NCBI RefSeq assembly: GCF_028736235.1
Contig: NZ_CP117884.1
Span: forward strand, 62,001-126,000
Direction: 5' to 3'
Source: Lacticaseibacillus pabuli
Lineage (GTDB): Bacteria > Bacillota > Bacilli > Lactobacillales > Lactobacillaceae
Length of the DNA stretch: 64,000 nt
A program made the position numbers and the translations under genes. This document shows, one piece after another, positions 53,486-62,392 of this stretch; the stretch's first letter is position 1, and every line of letters begins with the position of its first letter. Below the pieces are notes generated by a model. The model worked only from the letters and a program-made list of their open reading frames with translations. It ran no database searches and was not told the DNA's origin.

Positions 53486-54544
53486 TTAGAAATTCAGAAG
53501 CTTCATGGCGTTTGCGCTCAGGATTTCGTCCTTAAGTTCAGGTGTCAACACCTCCGCACCATTCATCATCTGCACAATCATGTTGAGCATGGTCGGCAAT
53601 TGCTCAAGTTTCGGGTGCTTGTCATAGAAGTGGTCAAAGTGTTGCGCAGTCTGGACGAGCCGCATTTTCCGTGTTGCTTTGGGGTCATCCGCGTTAACCA
53701 GGGTACTCAGAAGTTGCGCGGCAACGGTGCTACCGGTGTACGGGATGTCGCTACCGTAAAGGATGTGGTGCTCATTGGCGAGTGTCAGGAGCATCGGCAG
53801 CTGCCGCGGCAGGACGGCACCCGCGGTATCGAAGTAGACGTGGCGAAGTGCCGCGTACATGTCTGTTTGGTAAGCCTGTTTCACAAATGGCGCGTCGCGG
53901 TCAGTCAGGATACCAAGGAACGCACCGGCGTGGGGCACAATCAGCTTGATGTTGGGAAAACGGTCGAAAAAGTGATACTTCAGCAGGTTCATAAACGTCA
54001 TGGTGGTGTCGATGAAGAAGCCCATAAATGGCGTTGGCATGTCGATGTTCACGTTCATCGGGGATGCGGCGGGTTGGTTGGGGTGCATCAGGACGATGGC
54101 GTGCGCTTCGTTGAGCCGCTCGTACACCCGGTCAAAGATAGGCGTGCCAAAGTAGAGGCCGCGCGTATTGGTCGGAACGGTGAACCCGCGTGCGCGGTGC
54201 TGCAGAGCCCAATCAATCTCGGTGACCGATTCGTCTGCGTAAGGCAATGGTAATGAGGCCAGGTAGCCCAGTTGATCCGGATAGGTGCGGCTCAGCTGCT
54301 CGCCCTCGGCATTGGCCTTGCGTGCAATCTCGATGGTTTCATCCTTATCACCAAAGTTGAAGTGTGGTGAGGAAATGGACAACAGTGAGTAGCTGATGTG
54401 GTTCTTCTTCATAAAATTCAGCGTCGTTTCGGGTTTCCAATCCGGAATCGGCATGCCATCAGGGTCACCCGCGATGTGCTTGCGGAGGGCATCGGCGTAG
54501 ATTTTCGGTAGGTAGTGCGTGTGAACATCAATGATATCGCTCAT
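53486..54544 (-). CDS. ACMSD-like amidohydrolase
   Basis: Metal-dependent hydrolase or decarboxylase (352 aa) of the amidohydrolase-2 family related to aminocarboxymuconate-semialdehyde decarboxylase. H-x-H appears in DVHTHYLP, a further His in IVPHAGAF and the metal-ligand Asp in YGSDIPY. The substrate is unknown. ATG 54553 sits directly on GGAG, so ATG 54544 with 9-nt spacing is preferred. Confidence 0.88.
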   Translation of the reverse strand: MSDIIDVHTHYLPKIYADALRKHIAGDPDGMPIPDWKPETTLNFMKKNHISYSLLSISSPHFNFGDKDETIEIARKANAEGEQLSRTYPDQLGYLASLPLPYADESVTEIDWALQHRARGFTVPTNTRGLYFGTPIFDRVYERLNEAHAIVLMHPNQPAASPMNVNIDMPTPFMGFFIDTTMTFMNLLKYHFFDRFPNIKLIVPHAGAFLGILTDRDAPFVKQAYQTDMYAALRHVYFDTAGAVLPRQLPMLLTLANEHHILYGSDIPYTGSTVAAQLLSTLVNADDPKATRKMRLVQTAQHFDHFYDKHPKLEQLPTMLNMIVQMMNGAEVLTPELKDEILSANAMKLLNF

Positions 54545-54758
54545 AAGGGGCATCTCCAGTCTTAGTTGCCTCTATTTTAGAGCCAGGTGGGGGTGGGAGC
54601 AATCAACAAATTATCAGATTCTGTTGACTGAACGACATTCTCAATTGATTGTTGCTTATTATATAGCTTGCTAATTAAAATGTAAGTACAGGTAAGGTAG
54701 CCAAATTTTTCCATGGCACCTTTGAACTAGTTTTAAAATGAAATACAATTATTTTGCG

Positions 54759-54780
54759 AAAGTGAGTTGACACTCACTTT
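54759..54780. promoter_or_regulatory. TetR operator 1 of ABC-2 exporter
   Basis: AAAGTGAG and CTCACTTT arms flank TTGACA, so the -35 hexamer lies at the centre of the palindrome. Confidence 0.8.
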
Positions 54781-54795
54781 ATGATGAACTAATAT
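54767..54795 (+). promoter_or_regulatory. Promoter of ABC-2 exporter operon
   Basis: Perfect -35 TTGACA (54767-54772), 17-bp spacer, -10 TAATAT (54790-54795). Confidence 0.82.
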
Positions 54796-54806
54796 TTGTA
54801 ATCGAG

Positions 54807-54822
54807 GTGAGTGACGACTCAC
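54807..54822. promoter_or_regulatory. TetR operator 2 of ABC-2 exporter
   Basis: GTGAGT-GACG-ACTCAC repeats the half-site of operator 1, downstream of the -10. Confidence 0.75.
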
Positions 54823-54878
54823 TATTGAAAAAGTTCCCGGGCATGGCTAGTCGCACGGTGAACAAACGAGGGATAAGC

Positions 54879-55601
54879 ATGACTGATAAATTACTGGATC
54901 TCAAGCATTTGGAAAAGAAGTTTGGCAAACAGACCGTCCTCAGCGACGTGAACTTGTCCGTCTATGCTGGTCAGATTGTGGGTTTAATTGGACCCTCCGG
55001 CGCCGGCAAGTCGACCGTCATTAAAACGTCGCTCGGCATGGAGGTCGCGGACGGCGGGGATGCCCTGGTCCTTGGCGAACATATGCCGAATCGGGAACTG
55101 CTCGGCCGAATTGGCTACATGGCGCAGAGCGACGCGCTGTACGGTTCGCTCAGCGGCCGCGAAAACCTGCAGTTTTTTGGCACCTTGAAGGGAGTTAAGC
55201 GGCGTGAACTTGCACCAGCAATCGCGCACGTCGCTGAGGTCGTGGACCTAACAGGTGACTTAGACAAGCGCGTGTCGGGGTATTCTGGCGGTATGCAGCG
55301 CCGACTGTCCTTGGCCATCGCTTTATTGGCGGAACCCGAGCTACTCGTGCTTGATGAACCAACCGTGGGGATTGACCCCGCTTTGCGACGGCAAATCTGG
55401 GGCGAGCTGGACAAGATTCGCGATGAAGGGCGCGGCGTCCTGATTACCACGCACGTGATGGATGAGGCCGAGTTGGTCAACAAAGTGGCATTGCTGCTGA
55501 ATGGCAAGATTATGGCGTTTGACGAACCGGCGGCGCTGAAGCAACAGTATCAGGTCGACACGATTGAAGACGTCTTCCTGAAAGCAGAGGGGGCATTGTA
55601 A
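54879..55601 (+). CDS. ABC-2 exporter ATPase
   Basis: ATP-binding protein (240 aa). Walker A GPSGAGKST, signature YSGGMQRRLSLAIAL, Walker B LLVLDEPTVGID and TTHVMDEAE are typical of DrrA/CcmA-type drug exporters. The frame is open to 54807, but that part covers operator 2; GAGGG precedes ATG 54879. The stop overlaps the permease start. Confidence 0.92.
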   Translation: MTDKLLDLKHLEKKFGKQTVLSDVNLSVYAGQIVGLIGPSGAGKSTVIKTSLGMEVADGGDALVLGEHMPNRELLGRIGYMAQSDALYGSLSGRENLQFFGTLKGVKRRELAPAIAHVAEVVDLTGDLDKRVSGYSGGMQRRLSLAIALLAEPELLVLDEPTVGIDPALRRQIWGELDKIRDEGRGVLITTHVMDEAELVNKVALLLNGKIMAFDEPAALKQQYQVDTIEDVFLKAEGAL

Positions 55602-56782
55602 TGCGTATTTGGGCAATTAGCACACGGGTAATGAAGGAGCTGCTCCGTGACAAACGCACGCTGGCACTGATGTTCCTCGCTCCCATTTTGATTTTGTTCC
55701 TCATGAAACTTATTTTTACCGCGAACTCAACGACGAACGTGAACATTGCGACCGTTGACGTCCCAAGCAACGTTCGGACTGAACTCAACGACATTAAACA
55801 CGTGTCCGTCACGAAAAAATCGAGCCAAAGCGTTGCACGTCAGGCAATGCATGATCAGAAGGTCGACGCGATTGTGCACAAGACCGCGGCCAACAAGTAC
55901 AGCCTGACCTACGCGAACACGGATGCTAGCAAGACCAACATGACGAAGCAGGCGTTCAAAGCCGCACTAGCCGCAACGGGTGTGAAGCAGATGCAAAAGA
56001 CGGTCAAGAAACTTAGCGGGACGGTGGTTCAGCTGACGACGACTATCGGCAAGATGCAGGCGGCGAGTGGGCGGCAAGCTGGACAACAAGTTGCACCACA
56101 GCGGGCAATGCCTACGCAGCCTAAAATGGCGAGCGTGAAGATTAGCAACCATTATGTGTATGGTGACAAGAACACCGGCTTCTTCGACAAAATTGTGCCA
56201 ATTCTGATGGGTTTCTTCGTCTTCTTCTTTGTCTTCCTGATCTCAGGGATGGCGCTCCTGCGTGAACGGACGACGGGAACGCTGAGCCGCCTTCTCGCAA
56301 CACCGGTACGGCGCAGTGAAATCGTGCTGGGTTACATGCTCAGCTACGGGGTCCTTGCCCTTGTGCAGACCGTCATCATCGTCCTGGCAACCATTTACCT
56401 GATGGGTGTCGAGATTACGGGAAGTCTGCTGTCCGTGATGGTCATCAACTTTGTGCTCGCACTGGTGGCACTGGCCTTTGGGATTTTAATGTCGACCTTC
56501 GCTTCGTCCGAATTCCAAATGATGCAGTTCATTCCCATCGTGATTATTCCGCAAGTCTTCTTCTCCGGAATTATCCCAATGGACTCACTGGCATCATGGG
56601 TGCAGGACATCTCCTACATCCTGCCGCTGAAGTACGCGGGGGATGCGATGACGCAGGTTGTGATGTACGGCACCAAGCTGACGAGTCTTGGCTTTGACCT
56701 GGGGATTCTGCTCCTGCTCCTGTTCCTGGTTGTGCTAACATTGCTGAATGTACGGGGCCTGCGTCGCTATCGCAAGGTCTAG
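55601..56782 (+). CDS. ABC-2 type permease
   Basis: Membrane subunit of 393 aa. One N-terminal helix (about 23-43), a large outside loop, then five helices with the ABC-2 signature near LRERTTGTLSRLLATPVRR. It partners the ATPase encoded 1 bp upstream, probably exporting a drug or toxic compound. The TetR gene follows directly in the operon. Confidence 0.92.
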   Translation: MRIWAISTRVMKELLRDKRTLALMFLAPILILFLMKLIFTANSTTNVNIATVDVPSNVRTELNDIKHVSVTKKSSQSVARQAMHDQKVDAIVHKTAANKYSLTYANTDASKTNMTKQAFKAALAATGVKQMQKTVKKLSGTVVQLTTTIGKMQAASGRQAGQQVAPQRAMPTQPKMASVKISNHYVYGDKNTGFFDKIVPILMGFFVFFFVFLISGMALLRERTTGTLSRLLATPVRRSEIVLGYMLSYGVLALVQTVIIVLATIYLMGVEITGSLLSVMVINFVLALVALAFGILMSTFASSEFQMMQFIPIVIIPQVFFSGIIPMDSLASWVQDISYILPLKYAGDAMTQVVMYGTKLTSLGFDLGILLLLLFLVVLTLLNVRGLRRYRKV

Positions 56783-56803
56783 GAATTGAGGGAGGAAATC
56801 ACC

Positions 56804-57454
56804 ATGGCCGAATCAACCAATCTGGATGCACTCTACACGCAATCGCTGCAGCAAAGTGACCTGACTGCTAAGCAACAAGCCATTTTGCAGGCGGCGCTCG
56901 ACTTGTTTGCCGAGCAAGGCTTTGATCACACGACGACCAAAGACATTGCCCAGCGTGCTGGCGTGGCGGAGGGCACCGTGTACAAACGGTATAAGACGAA
57001 GGCTGAGTTACTGGCTGCGGTGCTCGCACCGTTCGCAACCGACGTGCTCCCACTTGCCGCTGACGAGTTTATTGACTCGCGGCTGAATGGCCAGCCTGCC
57101 GATTTGCACCAGTACCTAGAGATCGTCGTTGGCGACCGGGTTGATTTTGCCGCGAAAAACTTCAAATACGTGAAAATTGTGTTTGAACGCGCCCTTGCAG
57201 ACAATGATTTCCGCCAGCGCATCCTGCACAATATCGCACCGCGCGTCATGGGACCCCTGTTTAAAATGATCAATGGTTTGCGTGACCGCGGATTAATTGT
57301 GGATCTGCCGACCGACATGATTGCACAGTTCATGCTCAGCACCCTGTTTGGCTTTGCGTTCCGGCTCATGGTGGCGGACGAACCGATGACTATTGAGAAG
57401 CAGAAGACAAACATTCTGAAATTTTTGGAGAATGGGCTGACAGCGAATAAGTAA
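56804..57454 (+). CDS. TetR-family regulator of ABC-2 exporter
   Basis: Regulator of 216 aa with helix-turn-helix in TTKDIAQRAGVAEGTVYKRY and a helical ligand domain. GGGAGG precedes ATG 56804; a TTG at 56786 is less likely. Being last in the exporter operon, it probably represses the promoter through the two GTGAGT palindromes and is released by an exported substrate. Confidence 0.9.
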   Translation: MAESTNLDALYTQSLQQSDLTAKQQAILQAALDLFAEQGFDHTTTKDIAQRAGVAEGTVYKRYKTKAELLAAVLAPFATDVLPLAADEFIDSRLNGQPADLHQYLEIVVGDRVDFAAKNFKYVKIVFERALADNDFRQRILHNIAPRVMGPLFKMINGLRDRGLIVDLPTDMIAQFMLSTLFGFAFRLMVADEPMTIEKQKTNILKFLENGLTANK

Positions 57455-57459
57455 TCATG

Positions 57460-57502
57460 ACGTGGGGCTAACATTTTGTTGATGTTAACCCCACGTTTTT
57501 GT
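57460..57502 (+). terminator. Terminator of ABC-2 operon
   Basis: Stem ACGTGGGG and TAACAT with ATGTTA and CCCCACGT around TTTGTTG, then TTTTTG. Confidence 0.9.
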
Positions 57503-57567
57503 TATTACTGGTGGCAAAATACGGTATGATTAGGGCAATTAAAATCAGTCAAGAAAGCAGGAGAAAC

Positions 57568-58194
57568 ATGCGTAAAAAAGCTGATATTGGGCCAAATGCG
57601 AGCTTTGACGATTACTTCAAACTCGTCGATGCGGACATGGTGCCGCAGATGCGTGCGATGCGTGATATTTTGAGCCGTGCACTGCCTGAAGCAACTGAAG
57701 GAATTAGCTACGCGATGCCCACGTATTTTCAGGCGGGTAAGGCGGTCGCTTATTTCGATGCTGGCAAGGGCTACATGGGCTTTTATCCCACCCCGGGACC
57801 AATCGTGAAGTACGCTGATGAACTCAAGCCATACAAGCACAGTAAGGGTGCCGTGCAGTTTCCTGCAGATCGGCCATTGCCGGCTGAGCTAATCACCAAG
57901 ATGGCGCAGTTCCATTTGGCAGAAATTAAGGCGGGCACCGCGCCGCGTCGGCCCCGCAAGCCGCAACCCAAGCCCATCGTGACCATGCCGGGGTTCGTGC
58001 ATGATGCACTAACGGATGCCGATTTGATGGCGCGCTATGAGGCCCGGCCACCGTACCAGCGGAACGATTACTTGGGTTGGATTACGCAGGCCAAACGCGA
58101 GGAGACCCAACTGAAGCGGCTGGACCAGATGCTGGACGAACTACGGGCCGGGGATGTCTACATGAAGGCAGAATGGCACGGTAAACAGGCTTAA
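57568..58194 (+). CDS. DUF1801/YdhG and YdeI-type two-domain protein
   Basis: Soluble protein of 208 aa. The N-terminal part (about 8-115) fits the YdhG/DUF1801 iron-chaperone-like fold, with GISYAMPTYFQAGKAVAYF. The C-terminal part (about 160-200) resembles the YdeI/OmpD-associated tail, with RNDYLGWITQAKREET. The function is not established. GCAGGAG precedes ATG 57568, whereas the open frame upstream overlaps the previous terminator. Confidence 0.82.
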   Translation: MRKKADIGPNASFDDYFKLVDADMVPQMRAMRDILSRALPEATEGISYAMPTYFQAGKAVAYFDAGKGYMGFYPTPGPIVKYADELKPYKHSKGAVQFPADRPLPAELITKMAQFHLAEIKAGTAPRRPRKPQPKPIVTMPGFVHDALTDADLMARYEARPPYQRNDYLGWITQAKREETQLKRLDQMLDELRAGDVYMKAEWHGKQA

Positions 58195-58200
58195 CCTCTG

Positions 58201-58236
58201 AAACGGGACGACTACTTACGGGTAGCCGTCCCGTTT
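58201..58236 (+). terminator. Terminator
   Basis: Stem AAACGGGACG with CGTCCCGTTT and inner CTAC/GTAG pairing, followed by T. Confidence 0.88.
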
Positions 58237-58444
58237 TGCGTTCATCCAGGTGGTTGAAAGTCAGATTAGTGTTGGCTGAACACCTCATTTTGCCGATTGG
58301 ATTACGTTTGCTTTGACCTCCAGGAGGACTTACGCCGCCCAGTCTCACCACACATTAATATTACGGCCGTTCAGTTTTGGCCTGAGCCGGCAGTGTGGCA
58401 TAATTTATGTGACGTAACGTGAATGCTGGCAGGACGACTGCTGG

Positions 58445-58460
58445 TGTTTCACGTGAAACT
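58445..58460. other. parS-like site 5
   Basis: TGTTTCACGTGAAACT has a perfect GTTTCACGTGAAAC palindromic core and 15 of 16 matches to the general parS TGTTTCACGTGAAACA. Confidence 0.88.
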
Positions 58461-58492
58461 CGCGACAGAATATGCGGAAGGAAGTTACAACT

Positions 58493-59431
58493 TTGAAAAT
58501 TACCGTGTTAGGTGTCGGCGGCATGGGTAGCCGCTTTGCACTCATGCTGCATCAAGGCGGCAACGACGTGACCCTGGTTGATGGTTGGCAGGCCAACATT
58601 GATGCGATTCGTAAGGATGGCATTCAGGCCAACTTCAACGGCAAGCCCGTTAGTGCAAAGATGCCAATTTACTCACCGGCCGAAATCGATCAGAGTGGGG
58701 TTAAGGCAGACCTGATTGTCGTCTTTCTGAAGTCGAACCAGTTGGACGCCATGTTCAAGCGGGTTCAGCCAATTATTCATAAAGATACGTACGTGCTGTG
58801 CCTTTTGAACGGGATTGGTCATGAAGACGTGCTGAGCAAGTATGTTGCCAAAGACCACTTGCTGCTGGGAATCACCATGTGGACGGCCGGTATGACGGGC
58901 CCTGGTCACGTTGAGCTGTCTGGCGATGGTGAAGTTGAACTCGAAAACTTCGAGCCAGCTGGTGAAGCATTTGCCAAGCAAGTGGTCTCCGTCTTTGAAG
59001 GCGCGGGGCTGAACCCTAAGTACAGTCATGATGTAAAGTATTCCATCTGGCGCAAGGCCTGTGTTAACGGCACCCTGAACTGCCTATGCGCACTGCTCGA
59101 TTGCAACATTGGCGAGTTTGGTAAGACCAAGCAGGCGCCGGAACTGTTGCACACCATCATTGACGAGTTTGCGGCGGTTGCTGACAAGGAGGGTGTGAAT
59201 CTCGATACCGAAGAAGTGTACAACCACGTGGCTGCAACCTTCACCAGTGATATCGCGGGCCATTACCCATCCATGCACCAGGACTTGGTGCAGAACCACC
59301 GCTTGACCGAAATCGAGTTCATCGATGGTGCCGTTGCGCGCAAGGGTGAACAGTACGGCATTGCAACGCCATACTGCAAGCTGCTGACGCAGATGGTTCA
59401 CGTGAAGGAACAATTGGTTGGTGCTAAGTAA
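58493..59431 (+). CDS. Ketopantoate reductase family (PanE-like)
   Basis: NAD(P)-dependent reductase (312 aa), PanE/ApbA family. It begins with the Rossmann motif ITVLGVGGMGSRFA and contains LLNGIGHED, with the catalytic Lys expected in the segment YSIWRKACVN. It may reduce ketopantoate or branched 2-keto acids; lactic acid bacteria use PanE relatives as hydroxy-acid dehydrogenases. ATG 58472 is open, but GGAAGGAAG lies 9 nt before TTG 58493, which gives the standard N-terminus. Confidence 0.88.
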   Translation: MKITVLGVGGMGSRFALMLHQGGNDVTLVDGWQANIDAIRKDGIQANFNGKPVSAKMPIYSPAEIDQSGVKADLIVVFLKSNQLDAMFKRVQPIIHKDTYVLCLLNGIGHEDVLSKYVAKDHLLLGITMWTAGMTGPGHVELSGDGEVELENFEPAGEAFAKQVVSVFEGAGLNPKYSHDVKYSIWRKACVNGTLNCLCALLDCNIGEFGKTKQAPELLHTIIDEFAAVADKEGVNLDTEEVYNHVAATFTSDIAGHYPSMHQDLVQNHRLTEIEFIDGAVARKGEQYGIATPYCKLLTQMVHVKEQLVGAK

Positions 59432-59630
59432 GTACTGGTAACTCAGGCCTGTCTCTTTTCTGAAGGGATAGGCTTTTTCTATGTTCTATTGCCAGCTGCA
59501 CCCCTGCGGATGCGCAGAACGTAGATTGAATAACGCAACTGGGTAATGAAGACTATAATTAAGCCATTAGCTGACCCGGCAAGCATCCGTTTCAAACCGC
59601 GCCGCAAGACACACTTCAGGAGGAACTGAC

Positions 59631-61382
59631 ATGGACACACCCGTTTTGGACCGCGTGAACGGCCCTGAAGATTTGAAAAAGCTAGACGTCGTTGATTTAC
59701 GTGAACTGGCGGCGGAAATTAGACCCCTACTAATCACGAAACTCAGTCAGGTCGGGGGTCATGTTGGCCCAAACCTGGGCGTCGTGGAACTGACAATTGC
59801 CCTGCACACTGTGTTTAATTCCCCAGTTGACCACATTGTCTGGGATGTTTCACACCAATCCTACACGCACAAGATTCTCACCGGTCGCAAGCAGGCGTGG
59901 ACTGACCCTGAGCATTACGACGACGTTGGACCCTTCACGGATCCGGCGGAGAGCCCGCACAATTACTTCAACATCGGCCACACGTCGACCTCGATTGCAC
60001 TGGCGGACGGCATGGCGGTTGCGCGCGATTTGCGTGGTAGTCATGAAAACATTATTCCGGTCATTGGGGATGGGGCCCTGAGTGGTGGTCTCGCCTACGA
60101 AGCATTAAGTAACGCAGCCACTTTGCATTCCAACCTCATTATCGTGGTGAATGACAACGAGATGTCGATTGCCGAAGACCATGGCGGACTGTACAAGGGT
60201 CTGGCTGAGCTGCGCGAAACGAATGGGCAGTCGCGGAATAATCTCTTTAAAGCGCTCGGCCTGGACTACAAGTATGTCGAGGGCGGTAACGATATTCCAT
60301 CACTGCTCGCGGCGTTTACCGAAGTGAAGGACATCGATCACCCGATTGTGGTGCACATTCACACTAAGAAGGGCCTCGGTTTTGCGCCTGCAGAAGCGAA
60401 CGAAGAAGGGTGGCACTGGCACGCGCCATTTAATCCGGAAACGGGTGTGGCACTGAAGCAGAATGACAAGCCAACATACGCTGATGTGGTGCTAGATGAG
60501 TTAGATAGTCAGATTGCTAACAATCAACCAGTTGTTGCCATTACGGCCGCCATCCCAGGGGGCTTTCACCTCAAGAAATTCGCGGCCAAACATCCTGACC
60601 GGTACTTCGACGTCGGGATTGCGGAACAACAATCGATTACCTTTGCTGCTGGCTTAGCTGAACAGGGTGCGCGGCCGGTGGCATTCGAAAATACGACGTT
60701 CCTACAGCGCGCCTACGACCAGCTGTCTCATGACCTGGGCATTAACAAACTACCAGCCGTCATTGTATACGCTGGTGGTCGCGTCACGGGCGGTGATCCG
60801 ACGCACCAAGGCACCTTCGATTTGGCGATGCTGACGAACATTCCGGGCATGACCGTGCTGACGCCTGCCAATGCGGCGGAACTGCGGGCAATGCTGCAGT
60901 GGGCGTTGCAGCAAACGGCAGGACCCGTTGCGATTCGCTTGCCACGTGGTAACGCGGACGCCGAACCGCTGGATGCCGACTTTGATGTAAACCAGATGCG
61001 GGTCGTGAATGCGGGTAGTCAGGTTGCTTTGCTGGCCGTCGGTAGTATGTTGCCTTTAGCTGTTGAAGTCGCGCATCGCCTGCAGGACAAGGACGGGGTT
61101 AACGCAACGATTATTGACCCGCGGCGTGTTGATGCCTTGGTTGATCAGAACACACTGGCCAAGTTGCAAGCCGATCACAAGCTGGTCGTCACGCTTGAAG
61201 AAGACAGTCTCGCGGGTGGCTTCGGTGAAAAGGTCAGCCGCTACTTTGGACCGACAGCTGTACGTACCTTGAATTTGGGGGCAAAGCGCCGGTTTGACCA
61301 CGAACAGACGCGGGATGAGCTGATGACAGAGTATCAGCTCACACCAGATACTGCGACTACCGCAATTGAAAAACTGTTATAA
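59631..61382 (+). CDS. DXS-like thiamine-diphosphate enzyme, orphan
   Basis: Transketolase-like protein of 583 aa, close to 1-deoxyxylulose-5-phosphate synthase but shorter (typical DXS about 620). It keeps LGVVELTIALH, the thiamine-diphosphate motif GDGALSGG and NDNEMSI, and the segment FLQRAYDQL. The DXS motifs EQHAV and DRAGLVGADGPTH are altered to EQQSI and AGGRVTGGDPTH. No other MEP-pathway gene is near, and lactobacilli make isoprenoids by mevalonate, so another role is likely. AGGAGG precedes ATG 59631. Confidence 0.85.
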   Translation: MDTPVLDRVNGPEDLKKLDVVDLRELAAEIRPLLITKLSQVGGHVGPNLGVVELTIALHTVFNSPVDHIVWDVSHQSYTHKILTGRKQAWTDPEHYDDVGPFTDPAESPHNYFNIGHTSTSIALADGMAVARDLRGSHENIIPVIGDGALSGGLAYEALSNAATLHSNLIIVVNDNEMSIAEDHGGLYKGLAELRETNGQSRNNLFKALGLDYKYVEGGNDIPSLLAAFTEVKDIDHPIVVHIHTKKGLGFAPAEANEEGWHWHAPFNPETGVALKQNDKPTYADVVLDELDSQIANNQPVVAITAAIPGGFHLKKFAAKHPDRYFDVGIAEQQSITFAAGLAEQGARPVAFENTTFLQRAYDQLSHDLGINKLPAVIVYAGGRVTGGDPTHQGTFDLAMLTNIPGMTVLTPANAAELRAMLQWALQQTAGPVAIRLPRGNADAEPLDADFDVNQMRVVNAGSQVALLAVGSMLPLAVEVAHRLQDKDGVNATIIDPRRVDALVDQNTLAKLQADHKLVVTLEEDSLAGGFGEKVSRYFGPTAVRTLNLGAKRRFDHEQTRDELMTEYQLTPDTATTAIEKLL

Positions 61383-61397
61383 ACCCCTGCTTAAAAA

Positions 61398-61432
61398 TAA
61401 CGGACACACCGTTTAATCGGTGTGCCCGTTTT
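61398..61432. terminator. Terminator of DXS-like gene
   Basis: Stem ACGGACACACCG with CGGTGTGCCCGT (one mismatch) and a short loop, followed by TTTTG; it also faces the converging phosphatase gene. Confidence 0.88.
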
Positions 61433-61445
61433 GTTATTTAACGTG

Positions 61446-62069
61446 TTAATAGTCGGCGGAATTAAATCGGTTATAGTACCAGACAAAGTAGCGGTCGTTT
61501 GCCAATTCAATTTTGGTCACGCTCGTGTTTTCCGGTTCGGGCAGGCTCATCGGATTCCTGGGCTGCAGGGCGACTAGCGCCGCTGCCTTGACGGTAAAGC
61601 CGTGGGTGACAACGATGATTTTGCCATCGGGATACTCGGCGGAGGTTGAACGCATAAAGTCCTGAACCCGCCGCTGCACCGCTTCAAAGCTTTCACCATC
61701 AGTCGCAATGCTGGTGTAGCTGGGGAGCACGTCTCGTAAGGTGGGGTCGAAAACATCCGGATAACGGGTCATCAGATCCGCGTTGCTACGGCCGTCCCAG
61801 CTCCCATAGGAAATCTCGAGCAGCCGCGGATCGGTGACTTCTGGCAACTGGGCATCGGTGTTCAAAATCGCTGCGGTTTCGCGCGTGCGGTCGAGTGGAC
61901 TGACGTACAGTGCGTCAGCAAAGCTAATATCAAACTGATCATGTAGCTGCTGGGCCTGCGCCCGTCCCTTTGCGGTGAGGTGGGTCCGCTCGTCGTTGAT
62001 GATGCCTTGCTTAAGTCCCAATGCGTTGGCGTCTGTTTGGCCGTGGCGGATGAAGTAAAATGTGGTCAT
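61446..62069 (-). CDS. Histidine phosphatase family protein
   Basis: Phosphoglycerate-mutase-like phosphatase (207 aa). The catalytic motif FIRHGQTDAN lies at the N-terminus, a second conserved Arg in SPLDRTRETA, and the second His in VVTHGF. The substrate is unknown. AAAGGGG precedes ATG 62069; a longer form to 62105 is less likely. It diverges from serC. Confidence 0.9.
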   Translation of the reverse strand: MTTFYFIRHGQTDANALGLKQGIINDERTHLTAKGRAQAQQLHDQFDISFADALYVSPLDRTRETAAILNTDAQLPEVTDPRLLEISYGSWDGRSNADLMTRYPDVFDPTLRDVLPSYTSIATDGESFEAVQRRVQDFMRSTSAEYPDGKIIVVTHGFTVKAAALVALQPRNPMSLPEPENTSVTKIELANDRYFVWYYNRFNSADY

Positions 62070-62160
62070 GCCGGTGCCCCTTTCGCGATTAACTAGGCAC
62101 ATCATAACAGATAGACAGTAGAGAAAGACAACGCCTGTTAATTTAATTTTGCCCGAATCA

Positions 62161-62190
62161 TTGACACCCGTCTATCAACCGTGATACCTT
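62161..62190 (+). promoter_or_regulatory. serCA promoter
   Basis: -35 TTGACA (62161-62166), 18-bp spacer, extended -10 TGA-TACCTT (62182-62190). Transcription should start at about 62197, giving a leader of about 240 nt before serC. Confidence 0.7.
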
Positions 62191-62223
62191 TAGGCCATCG
62201 AAAAATTAAGGAGGAACGAGCGC

Positions 62224-62286
62224 ATGATTAAAATTCAATTGCACAAGCTGAACAGTTCCTCCTGGTCTACCACCGCATTTGTGTAG
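62224..62286 (+). CDS. Leader peptide of serCA, Ser-rich
   Basis: A 20-codon frame with AAGGAGG 9 nt before ATG 62224. The peptide reads MIKIQLHKLNSSSWSTTAFV, with Ser codons AGT TCC TCC and TCT around a Trp at positions 11-15. The stop codon lies inside pairing segment 2. It fits a ribosome-stalling sensor of charged seryl-tRNA. The Ser codons also form a 9-bp complement (62255-62263) to the leader's own ribosome site (62209-62217). Confidence 0.65.
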   Translation: MIKIQLHKLNSSSWSTTAFV

Positions 62287-62360
62287 ACCATCTTTGTATT
62301 ACCGGTCTCACACAGGTGCTTTTCGCCAGATGTGAGACCGCGATAATTCCCGAACTTTCG

Positions 62361-62392
62361 CGCCCTCATAGCCTGGCTATGGGGGCTTTTGT
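62361..62392 (+). terminator. Attenuator terminator before serC
   Basis: Stem GCCCTCATAGC with GCTATGGGGGC and a tight loop, followed by TTTTGTTTT. It lies between the leader peptide and serC, so it must be conditional. Confidence 0.85.

Larger units (their letters stand above)
54545..54878. other. Intergenic control region of ABC-2 exporter
   Basis: No gene is seen. It holds the promoter at 54767-54795 and two GTGAGT-type palindromes that probably bind the TetR protein encoded at the end of the exporter operon. Confidence 0.55.

Noticed and set aside
59394..59409. parS site TGGTTCACGTGAAGGA at the PanE-like gene end
   Set aside because: 13 of 16 matches, within codons for Val-His-Val-Lys; judged as chance.
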